DNA of 64,000 bases from Adiantum capillus-veneris. Taxonomy: Eukaryota; Streptophyta; Polypodiopsida; Polypodiales; Pteridaceae. The stretch lies in the NCBI GenBank assembly GCA_014529385.2, contig CM043947.1:116663087-116727086 (forward strand), read 5' to 3'. Shown here in pieces: positions 1 through 8,995 of this stretch (positions within the stretch are counted from its first letter, which is position 1; each line of letters begins with the position of its first letter). Made by a program: the position numbers and the translations under genes. A model generated the notes under the pieces. It did no database searches, had not been told where the DNA came from, and was given only the letters and a program-made list of their open reading frames with translations.

Positions 1-429
1 TGACTAGTAGTATGTCATCTAGATTCATCCTATAGATAGCCCCAACTATCTTTGGCTTTGGTTGTCTCGTGCTAACCATCTTTTTCCATTATCACCCTAA
101 GTGCTAGGTGGAGTAACTGGGGCCAGGTGATTTTTGGGCCCTGTATAGAAACATGTTGAACCAATCATATGGTTTAAAACATTCACCCAAAGGAAAATCT
201 ACAATGTCAATTTTACATCATGACTTGGATGACTTTCTTCTAGATTCCCCTTTAGTTTTCATCTTTTCTTTCTTTTGGGAAGATTCACCATGCCTAGCGC
301 GCTTTACCCCCATGGAATCTACTCCTTTAACCTTGGTCTTACTTTTCACCACTCCCTTGATATCCTCCTCCACTTTTTCCTTTCCCTTACCTTCAAGACT
401 AATGACACTTAATGTCTAGTGCTAGACTG

Positions 430-1380
430 GTGTTGGGGGTTAGGGTGGAATGAGAGGTTGTGGTGGATGTAGTTGAATGGGTGGTTGTAGTATTTGCATG
501 GATGGTGCTTGTTGTGTTTCCCTTGGTGGTGGTGGTTTTTCTCTTGGTGGTGAAACCTGATTTTGTCTGGCTCCTCTGTTGAAATTTTGCCTCTTTGGGT
601 GTGGGCAGTAATACATGCCATGGCCATATTCCCCACAATTATAGTAGTGGTATTCTTGGTTTTGCCTTTGTTGTCCTCTCCCTCGCTCTTTAATATGGTT
701 GTGTGCTTGTCCTTGTTGCACCAAATGCAAAGATAGATTCTCAAGCTAAGTAGTGATGTGACTCAATGGGTCTTGCTTCTCTTCTGATGCCTCTTGTGGT
801 TGGATTCTCTTAGTGGTTGTTGCAGTTACTGGGATTAGTTGGATTGAGCTTGATTCCTCTGACTCATTGACTCTTGATTGCATGTGGAGCTTCTTGTCTT
901 TAAGATGGGCTACTTCCACTGTCAACTCATACGTTGCAGCAAATCTCCCCCTCACCTTCTCTTCAAGAGGCCACCACAGGCCAACAATGAAACGGTCCTT
1001 CTTCAGGAAATTAGGCGCTCCTTCACCTTCCTCCAATGAGGCAACCCATCACTCCCACAAATTCACAAACTTGGATTTGTAAATGGCATACTCTAGTAGA
1101 CCTCCCTGCTTTAACTCTATCAACATCTGTCATAACTTTTCTGAGGTTGTGCCTCCACCAAATCTCTTCACGAATGCAGCACGTGGTAATTTCCATGCAT
1201 CCTTGGTAGCTTGGGATAAAATCATTGTACCAAGACTTGGCCTCTACTTTCATCAGTAGAGGAAAGATTCATAGTCGTGAGGCGTCGTCATCCTTATTGG
1301 AAACCACACAAGCGATGTTAAAGTTATCCAAAAAATTGGTGATGATATCTTCTCCCTTCTTTCCCTGAATGTGGGAAAAG
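430..1380 (-). pseudogene. Gypsy-type gag remnant (capsid-like region plus zinc knuckle)
   Basis: Minus-strand reading gives a gag-like core: a stretch with AKSWYND, then MTDVDRVKAG, then GCLIGG, which continues in another frame as NFLKKDRFIVGL. The frame change is near 1025-1035. A Gln/Pro-rich tail follows, with one zinc knuckle at about 605-650 (NCGEYGH followed by YYC). The knuckle has lost its first Cys, which is replaced by Tyr. Further upstream (1260-1375), GKKGEDI and NFLDNFNIACVVSNKDD look like the N-terminal part of the same domain. This is the nucleic-acid-packaging protein of an LTR retrotransposon. The frameshift, stops and missing Cys make it non-functional. Protease and pol would lie to the left of position 1. 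The family is recognised from pattern only. Confidence 0.6.
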
Positions 1381-1727
1381 AGACACTTGCCCTGGTAGTA
1401 AATCAATGAGCAGACAATTACAAACTTTTTTTTAGAAAATTACCTAGTGATTCATAAAGGTTTATACATGGGTGGAAACTTGAGCAAGAGCTAAGAAGAG
1501 CACAAGGATAGAATAGAATAAAGATGCCCACATCAAAAGAGTGGTAGTAATCAAGAATGAGCAAGATGATGGGACGTGGGGATCTAAGGATTTCATCAAG
1601 CATACTTGCTCCTAATAGGAAAACAATCTTTTGCTGGTAGAATATTTTTCTATTAATGTACACGTTTACATGCATGTGTTGCGAGAAACAAAAAGGAAAG
1701 ACTTTTGGCCTATTGGTATTATCCATG

Positions 1728-2153
1728 TTATGTGTAGGGCAAGGCTTCAAAGACTAGAGTTGCATACCTTAAGTGTTGACAAGGTGACACCTTCACCACA
1801 GGTATTTGCCTCTTGTTGAAGTCCACATAATCCTCCATATTGGGTTCAAAATAGACTGGGCAAGAAGAGTCTACCTGAATCGGCTTTCCATTTTTCATGT
1901 TGCAGCGACGCTTGGGTGGTCGTGCCTGCCTTGAACTCTCTAGGTCTAGAGAGAGCATATGCCCACTTGCTTCCACCGAATGCTTTAGGCTTTGTGGCTT
2001 GGACTGTGTAGTTGATGTAGTTGACGACTCTTCTCTGGTTGTTGGAGAGAGAACACTTGGTGCTACATAAAATCTGACTAATGTGAGAGTGCTGATGCAA
2101 TTCTCAAAAGCAAAATTCACCGTTCTTTCTTTACCTCCTCTACTGGCACTCAT
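1728..2153 (-). CDS. Hypothetical ORF upstream of gag remnant
   Basis: A 141-codon open frame starting MSASRGGKERTV, with a Ser/Thr-rich middle and a basic patch PPKRRC. No domain is recognised. It lies upstream of the gag remnant on the same strand, so it may be the degraded N-terminal or leader part of that element's gag. The separating region (about 1400-1727) has no gag-like reading. It could also be a chance frame. Confidence 0.25.
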   Translation of the reverse strand: MSASRGGKERTVNFAFENCISTLTLVRFYVAPSVLSPTTREESSTTSTTQSKPQSLKHSVEASGHMLSLDLESSRQARPPKRRCNMKNGKPIQVDSSCPVYFEPNMEDYVDFNKRQIPVVKVSPCQHLRYATLVFEALPYT

Positions 2154-3130
2154 TGACGGAATTCTTTGATTGACAGCAGTGATGACATTTCATAGCCCTC
2201 CCTCCTGATGCTCTTGATTTGCGATTAGCACAAGCAATGTGAGATGGGGAGCTTACCTCTTGGATATCGACAACACTACAACCTAGCAGTAGCACTTCGA
2301 TGAAGGCCTTAATTGCTTCTATACTCTCATTTTCTTCAATCTTCCAATTTGAAAACTATTTGTAGCCACTTTTCCATGATTGATGGCATGCATCGCTACT
2401 CTTTGTTGACTGACGGTCTTTGCAAATCCCTCCCCTGTGGGGGCACCAAATGAGAGGCGGAATTGCAAAACGGATCGGGTGTCCTCTACACCAAGACTAT
2501 ATATGATGGCCTCATCATGGGAGATACACAATAGGGACACCACCTAGCAAGATATGAGGCTAGGATGCATAATATACACAATCAAATATGCCATGAAAAA
2601 AAATTTCAAGATCCATGCCCAAGTGTGGGATGGGGTGGTTAGAAAACAAGATGAGAGGAATGATGAGTGAGTGAGAATGGGCTTGCTACTCGTGCCTGTA
2701 GTAAGGAAGATAATGAGGTAAGCAAAACATACAAGTATGCTCACTTCTCATACTAGAGGTGGCGAATCTGCACACCTTAAGATGCAAGTAGAAAGATGAT
2801 AAGAATATGAGAGGGAGACAGAGTGTGTATGTATGGTGACAAATCCTCACATCTCAGCATAAGCAAAACAAAAAGAACAAGCATAAACTATACTCACAAT
2901 GAAGTATATCCCAAACAACACAAGGTATGGCAACAAGATGGAGTGTGTTGATTGCTTGCAAATAATGAATACAATAGGTAGCATAGGGCAAGAAGATGCG
3001 AAAGGGACAAGACCGTAGGATGCATAATGAAGGGATGGGAGTTGTTAACAAGGAATATCATGAGTGTAGCCATCATTCTTCTTCTTGAAATCATGCCTTC
3101 AATCCTTCATTAAAAATGTGTGGAGATATG
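2154..3130 (-). other. Probable leader and 5' LTR region of the truncated gypsy element
   Basis: No convincing gene. On the minus strand a possible LTR end (CTCTCA, plus-strand TGAGAG at 2451) is followed by TTTGGTGCCCCC (about 2439-2450), which looks like a gypsy primer-binding region. This would put the 5' LTR to the right of 2451, but I cannot find the second LTR in the window or fix the outer boundary. Small ORFs here have no recognisable content. Confidence 0.25.
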
Positions 3131-3145
3131 GTGCTCATTTTGTGC

Positions 3146-3345
3146 ATGGTGATGGTGATGGTGATGGTGTTGTGATTATGTGATTAGGGTTCATGCTACT
3201 AGCATGTAGCACAATGGTGTGTATGTGTAGGTGTGTGGGTATGGTATAGTGTGCATATGGGGTAGTGTGTGTGTGTGTGTGTATGTGCGCACGTATGTGC
3301 ATGTGTGCGTGTGTGTGTAGTGTGTAGTGTGTTCATATTTACAAA
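3146..3345. repeat. GGTGAT and TG-rich simple repeats
   Basis: Short tandem GGTGAT units (about 3146-3172) are followed by a G/T-rich stretch with several (TG)n runs to about 3345. Purely simple sequence. Confidence 0.8.
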
Positions 3346-4500
3346 AGAGAAGGCCTGCTTTTATTGGCCAAGAGAGTGATTAGGGAAGAGATTATGAGAA
3401 AAAGGAGTTATTACAAAGTTACCTCAGCTAGAGGCATTCCCCCAATGACCGAGCTACATGTGCCCTGCTTATTGACCAATTTCCTCATAATCGCCTTCAA
3501 CATGGCGAGCTTTGTCTCCATGCCTCCTTCCATAGCTTGAGTCCAAGAACTTCCTTATAATATTTGAGATAATCTTGATAAAATAAGAGAAAATACAGCA
3601 ATATTGGAGAGAAACCTATAAGAAATTGTGTATGTGGAGTTGGATAATCATGACTTCTTCCCATGGAACAGATAGGCTCCACCATTTTGGCCATATCTTC
3701 CAAACCATGGCTGCAAAAATTATTTAAAAATAAGGGAAAAAAAGATCAGCTCAACGTCTTCAACTTTGTTGTTCAAACTTTTTTTGATTTGGAATGAAAA
3801 AAATAGAGAAAATTCCCACAAAAATATGTGTCCATCTGTTCCCTTCCAAAAGCCTTCTAGGTGGTCCCCTCTAGACTCCATGTGCAAGCCTTGTGTCCAA
3901 AAGTGAATTATGCTTGAATTTGATAATATTTTGTTGAATCCATTTCAATAATGCATAAGATTCTCCTCCCTTTCACTATTGACTTTTACTCTTCACTTGT
4001 AGTGACCGTCAGGTAGAATTAGCATCCAATGATTTTTTTGTTTCCTTTTCATAGGGTTTGTTCCTACCTCTCCTCATTTCCAAGATCCAAATGTTTCAAA
4101 ACCATAGCTATGTACAAGATAAATACATAGATTTATTTTGTGATTTTCATGCATCATGTCCTTCCTCCTCTTACGGTTCTTGAAACCTTGCCACCAAGTG
4201 CATACCAGGAGAGAGGTGGAGTAGAATTTGAAAAGTGGCCCTCACAAAGGTGAAAACAAAGAAACTTGCTCACACGCATGCAAGAAACTATGTTGAACAT
4301 GTTCTCTTTTGTGCCCAATTTTTGTACTTCTAGCAAGATGCACACCTTATGGCATGTATCTCTCTGACTATTAATAATGGAGAAAATCTTGTTGGCATAA
4401 TTATGTCTATATGCAATGGATCATTAGTTTTTTGTTTTCCTCTATGATGTCTTCATTTGATGCCTTTACTGTGGCACTGGGAAAGAGAGACTGCAATTCA
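3346..4500. other. Intergenic, no gene seen
   Basis: AT-rich DNA with only short frames of no recognisable content. I see no RNA gene, LTR end or repeat in it. Confidence 0.5.
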
Positions 4501-4690
4501 TTGCCTTGCATGATATGAATGTTTTCATTGCATTGAAAAAGATACAAAACAGGAGTATCTTCAAGGCGAGACATCTAAGAAAAGAAAAAGATGAGATTCA
4601 GAATCACCTAGACTACTACCTTAAACAACATAGGAAAAATGATGAGTACTTAAGTTTTATTCATCCCTTAGGGGAAGTTATTTTTATCGA

Positions 4691-4948
4691 GTGGTATCGG
4701 CCCCTGGACCCAAGCCCAAGCTATTGGCTGATGAGAACCGCTCTTTGGTTCTTGATTTGAATGGCCTATTGGTTAAAGTTGTAGAGTCAAGTCATAGTGA
4801 AGCTCCCCCTAAATATGTAGGGGAAATGATAAATTATTGTATGCAAGATAAGTGGTACGTATTTTGTCGCAAAGACATCCACCAATTTCTAGATTTGTGG
4901 ATGTCTTTTTTTCCATGTGTATATATAAAGAACCAGCATGCAGTGTAA
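4691..4948 (+). pseudogene. Fragment resembling an FCP1/HAD-type phosphatase exon
   Basis: The plus-strand frame reads KPKLLADENRSLVLDLNGLL, later KWYVFCRKDIHQFLDLWM. A hydrophobic strand ending in LDLNGLL, followed about 40 residues later by a (K)R-x-D-(I/V)-x-x-FLD pattern, is the arrangement seen in plant FCP1/TIM50-like HAD phosphatases, where the first Asp is the nucleophile. There is no ATG in frame. The upstream frame is broken, and after FLDLWM the sequence runs into a hairpin and a stop. It is therefore best read as a captured or retained exon fragment. The assignment rests on motif resemblance; a chance open frame remains possible. Confidence 0.4.
4871..4907. repeat. Perfect 12-bp inverted repeat (hairpin)
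   Basis: AAAGACATCCAC and its exact reverse complement GTGGATGTCTTT are separated by 13 bases. It sits at the 3' end of the phosphatase-like fragment and is followed by a T-run. This could be a snap-back replication product or the end of a small element. Confidence 0.75.
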
Positions 4949-5289
4949 AGTAAATGCATTATTAGATATAGGTATTCAACCCATAGTAGGTAAGGATGGA
5001 AGGTGTTTTGGCACAAGAGCATTGTGGTAAGGTTCCTTGGATGATATGTAATAAGCATGTTTTCTTCAAGAACATGAGTTTTTTTTTGGAGGGGCTTAAC
5101 GCAGTTTGGGACCAAAAACACTCTGATCATTTATGATTGCAAGTAAAAAGTGTACAAGAACCCTGAAGGAAGTTGTCTTATTACTCCCAGCTTAGAGGAC
5201 CAGGCTATTGAATAGCGAGAATAATTTTTTGTAAACACTTTGGCTTCTTGGCTATTTCTGTGGCTACCATCGAAGGGCCTTGCAAATTT

Positions 5290-5562
5290 AATGATAACAA
5301 GAATAATAGGTCTGTTGATTAGCATACCAGTTATGTAGTTGATCGTACTCAGCATGGTAATTAGCATACCAGGTATGCTAACCAGCATACCCATCATGCT
5401 AGTTAGCATAGTAGAAAAGGTAGCTATCATACTCATTACGTCAAACAACATAATCAACATGCCAGTTTGCATTCTAGAAACACTAACTAGCATCGACATT
5501 GTGTTAAACAACATACGCATCATACTGGTGAGTATACTAGGTATGTTAACTAGCATATGGTG
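5290..5562. repeat. AGCATA/TATGCT minisatellite array, first block
   Basis: Degenerate tandem units of roughly 20-30 bp containing AGCATAC, TATGCTAACTAGCATA and CATACTAGGTATG. Each unit is close to self-complementary. Because the unit is near a multiple of 3, both strands read as open frames rich in Met-Leu (ML.SI..ML). These are not genes. The array continues on the other side of the MITE at 5563-5813. Confidence 0.75.
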
Positions 5563-5813
5563 TTGGGGGGGTCACTTTGTATATATTGTGTATTTCGCGT
5601 GCTTTCAAGGACTATTTATAAAACTCCTTGTCTGTGAATTTTTGACACATAAAATACACCCTTTTCCTTATTCAATCTAATTTTTTTCCAATTTCCTTTT
5701 ACAATATCCTTCTGTGTGTGAAACTGTGAGAAAAAATGGAATTTAATAACCCCTTCTGCTACACACACGTGATAGTCACATAATTATTAAGTGACCCCCC
5801 CCCCCCCCCCAAA
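5563..5813. mobile_element. MITE-like TIR element with 9-11 bp target duplication
   Basis: The left end is TTGGGGGGGTCACTT and the right end is its inverse, AAGTGAC, then a C-run, then AA. The C-run has grown to 16. CATATGGTGTT lies directly outside the left end (5554-5564, overlapping the first TT) and again outside the right end (5814-5824), so the target duplication is 9-11 bp. A 9-bp duplication would fit a Mutator-type transposase. The element is 251 bp and has no coding capacity. It splits the AGCATA minisatellite, so the pre-insertion state can be inferred directly. Confidence 0.7.
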
Positions 5814-6490
5814 CATATGGTGTTAATTAGCATATATATTGTGTTAACTAGCATACTTTGTATGCTAGGTAGATTACTCCTGGGATTCCACTATGTAAAA
5901 ATGGCATATAATATGTGCGAATAAGAGGTATTTAAATAATACCTTACTTGTATATTTTCAAGTATTATATGTACCTCTTATGTATGCATTTTTGTAAAAT
6001 AACTAGTCCTTCTATATGAAAATTTTAACTTTCTCATTAAAAAAACCCTTTATGTAATTACAATTTTTTGTATATGTACATAATTATAAATCCCTTATTT
6101 TTTTTGCACCTGCTATCTTACATATTTCCTAGTGGACGCCCGGAGAGATTACTAGGCATGCTAACGAGCATAAAGGGTGTTAATTAGCACTCAGCATGTT
6201 GGTGAGCATACTAGCATAAGGGCTATTGATTAGCATATAGATTGTGTAAATGATCATACTCGGTAAGAATATTAGGATATTAATTAGCATACATGGTGTG
6301 TTAAATAGCATATTTTGTACGCTAGGAGATTACTAGGCATGCTAAATAGCATTCTCACTATGCTAAACAGCATACCTAGATAACTGGGACTGTTAACTAG
6401 CATAAACCTTGTGCTAAATAGCATACCCAGAAAACTAGTGAGCATACTAGGTATGTTAACTAGCATAAAGGGTGTTGATTAGCATGGTTT
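5814..6490. repeat. AGCATA/TATGCT minisatellite array, second block
   Basis: This is the same repeat family as 5290-5562, densest at 5814-5870 and 6160-6490. AT-rich non-repeat DNA lies between about 5880 and 6150. Near 6425-6470 it carries the phrase CATACTAGGTATGTTAAC, which also appears at 5532-5550 and 14720-14738. Confidence 0.7.
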
Positions 6491-6529
6491 GTAGCATGGC
6501 ATTAGGCAAGAAAAAACAGTGACGTGAAA

Positions 6530-7600
6530 CTACCTGTAGCCATCCACGCCGGCATGGATGGCTACAAGCAGTTCATTTTTGGGATAATTACCAAAATACC
6601 CCTTTAATTTGTGGAAATTTCCAAAATACCTTTCAAATTTAAAAAACTTCCAATGCCACAATGGTACATACTGGCTCCACTGATATTATATTCATCGGAT
6701 ACTCCTCAGATTCTAGTTCTGAGTTGAGATCTCTCACTGTAAAAGGCGGATGAGGAGTTCGAACGCGCGACATAATTATGGTACGACCTCACAATGTTCT
6801 CGTAGACCACACAGCATGCAGTAGGTGTTGCAATGTTGAGCACAATCCCCTGCATATTAAAAATAGCACGAACCTCCTGTGCCTCCATAGCTGTCAGTTC
6901 CCTGCGCAACAGGATGTAGAGTAGCTGCAGCATGTGGCTGGAGCATGAGCAGCCGAATTCACCTCGCATCTCCCCCCTCACTCAGATTTTTGTCTGCAAA
7001 CTTCGACACCTCCCATTCAGCTTCAAAAAAAATCCTGCATGATTCTATCGTTTTTCCGATTTTCCCCAGTTGGTACCCCGTACTTTGTCATAAATTCCTA
7101 AAATGCCTTTCAAATTTTCCAAAATTCCAAAAATACCCCTAGTTGTGAGAGCAAATTTGTCCGAAGATTATAAAATTTGTAACTTTTCATAAGAAGATTG
7201 ATTGTCTATCAATACAAGATACTTAAACTAGAATTTGAGCTAGGTATGTAGGTTTTGGAGATGAATTGCTTCATTATTTTTAGACATAATTGTCTTTTTT
7301 TGGGAGGTAATTTTGTGACAAATTACATGCTAAGCACTAAAACCGGATCTCCATTGTCAAAAAAGAATAAATATTTGGAAATCATGAGCAATCCAACTAA
7401 AATAGATACAAGGGAATTTTTGAATTTTTTGAAATTTGAGGTGTATTTTGGGACTTTCCACAAATTAGAGAGGCATTTTAGTGATTTTCCCTTCATTTTT
7501 TGAACGATCGTGCCAATTTTTGCAAGAGTGACGGGTAAAGATTTCCATTCCACGCCAACAGGATGGCTATAGGCAATTCCATTATGCACCAAATAATTTC
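6530..7600. mobile_element. Foldback-type inverted-repeat element (candidate)
   Basis: About 6575-6650 (CCAAAATACC, AATTTGTGGAAA, TTCAAATTT) is repeated in inverted orientation at about 7425-7502, so roughly 80-bp arms flank about 770 bp. Outside the left arm is a small palindrome, TGTAGCCATCC ... GGATGGCTACA (6538-6567). A related GGATGGCTA lies outside the right arm (7560-7568). A direct extra copy of the arm sequence is at 7090-7142. There is no transposase-like frame inside. The target duplication is not resolved, so the boundaries are approximate. Confidence 0.45.
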
Positions 7601-7815
7601 CTTGTTACATGTGGTGCTCATACAAGGCAAATGAAACAACCCCGCTAGCTACCTGTAGAAACTCATAGGTAAAGATTTCCATTAGAAACTTGGATGTAGC
7701 CATTCGCACCGGTTTAGATGGCTACAAACACTTCCATTATGTACCAAATAACTTTCTTGTCACATGTGGGTACTCTTACAAGGCAAGTTGAACACCCTAG
7801 CTAACACGCATAGAC
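7537..7815. repeat. Imperfect tandem duplication, period about 130-150 bp
   Basis: Two copies share GTAAAGATTTCCATT at the start, GATGGCTA, then CCATTATG.ACCAAATAA.TT, ACATGTGG, TACAAGGCAA and GCTA near the end. The second copy holds a palindrome, TGTAGCCAT ... GATGGCTACA (7693-7725). The same TGTAGCCATCC phrase recurs at 6538 and 8327, so this is a small dispersed family. Confidence 0.6.
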
Positions 7816-8406
7816 AGTGAGCCGAGGAAAATGAAGGTCTCATCTGACTATAAAGTGTTCATGATGCCTCATCGTGATCTAAAGTTCAAGACATTTAACT
7901 GTCATTCTTGCCTCTAGTAAAAGGAATGTCTTTTTCTTCTCGAGGAGGTTGCCCTGAACAACAAACTTCTCTTGCAATGTACCTTCTTGCCACAAGTTGT
8001 GCACAAACATAAAATTGGGCATGTCCGAGGAGCAGACATATGTGACACGACCCACAATCTTTCATTCACATCATTTGAATGATGATAGATGTCTTGTTGC
8101 TATTCTAATGTACTTGCTTACTAGGAATTTATTTGTACCCCACAATGTCAACTTAGTTGATGGCTAGAGACACAACCATTGCAAGCATCATTGCGAGCAC
8201 TTACACTAAATAAATAGCAATACAGGGATATTTATCAATTGAAAGACCAAAAAATCTACAAATTAGACCTAATTTTAATGACTTAAGCTGACCTCGTATG
8301 GCATGCTTTCTCACAAAGGATTTCATGTAGCCATCCATGTTGCCAAATCCTCTCCATCCCAAAACCAAAGGTAGTGCTTATGGATTTCCCTTTTTTTCCA
8401 CCTTTC
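7816..8406. other. Intergenic DNA ending at the copia target site
   Basis: No gene seen. Near the end (8327-8347) is another TGTAGCCATCC-like half-palindrome. The last five bases (8402-8406, CTTTC) are the left copy of the copia target-site duplication. Confidence 0.5.
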
Positions 8407-8633
8407 TGTTACCATATACATGTGGTAGTGATGTGTGTGAACACACTAGGACTGCCGGGGCATTTTTTCCCTCTTTAGGAGGTTTTTTCCCCCGTGCATT
8501 GTATATACGTCCATCACTCTAGGGCTATCAATCTTTCCATTGCACACGAAGTAATACACTCTCCATTGTGTGCCTTGAGCTTCCTTCGTCCTCTCCAAGC
8601 TGTGTGTGTTTCTCTGCAACCCTAATTCCAACA
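8407..8633 (+). repeat. Copia 5' LTR
   Basis: Begins TGTTACCATATAC and ends ATTCCAACA, and is 227 bp long. A TATATA-like stretch (GTATATAC, near 8502-8509) may be the promoter. It differs from the 3' LTR by two adjacent changes near 8451 and by single changes in the T/C run, in TACGTCC and in CGTCCTC. Confidence 0.95.
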
Positions 8634-8635
8634 AT

Positions 8636-8647
8636 TGGTATCAGAGC
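8636..8647 (+). promoter_or_regulatory. Primer-binding site, initiator-Met tRNA
   Basis: TGGTATCAGAGC starts two bases after the LTR end. This is the standard plant copia PBS, complementary to the 3' end of initiator-Met tRNA. The leader then runs to the ATG at 8996. Confidence 0.9.
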
Positions 8648-8995
8648 AGGTCACGTCCTCCCGGGCTTAGTCGCCAGCTGCTCCAGCACACGCCTGCTCA
8701 CTTTCTCTGATTTCAGTGAGCTTTGGCGAGCGTTCGCAGGTCGACTAAAATTTTGGGCGAGCTCAAAGAGCTCGGTCTACTCAGAATTTTGATTTGGGCT
8801 CATTTCGGCCTCCGTTTCCACTACAGGCACTACTGCACAGGCTATTTCGTCATTTTGTGCAAAATTTTTGTCAGTGCCGTTTTTTGCATAACAGGTGCCT
8901 TATAGTCTTCTATGGTTTGTGCTATATAGCACAGGTTGTTCCCGCTCCATTTCTCCTATTTTCGGGCAGTTTCCACATCAGGTGCAGCATTTACC

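Noticed and set aside
5131-5556. 141-codon Met/Leu-rich frame
   Set aside because: Translation of the AGCATA minisatellite, with matching frames on both strands.
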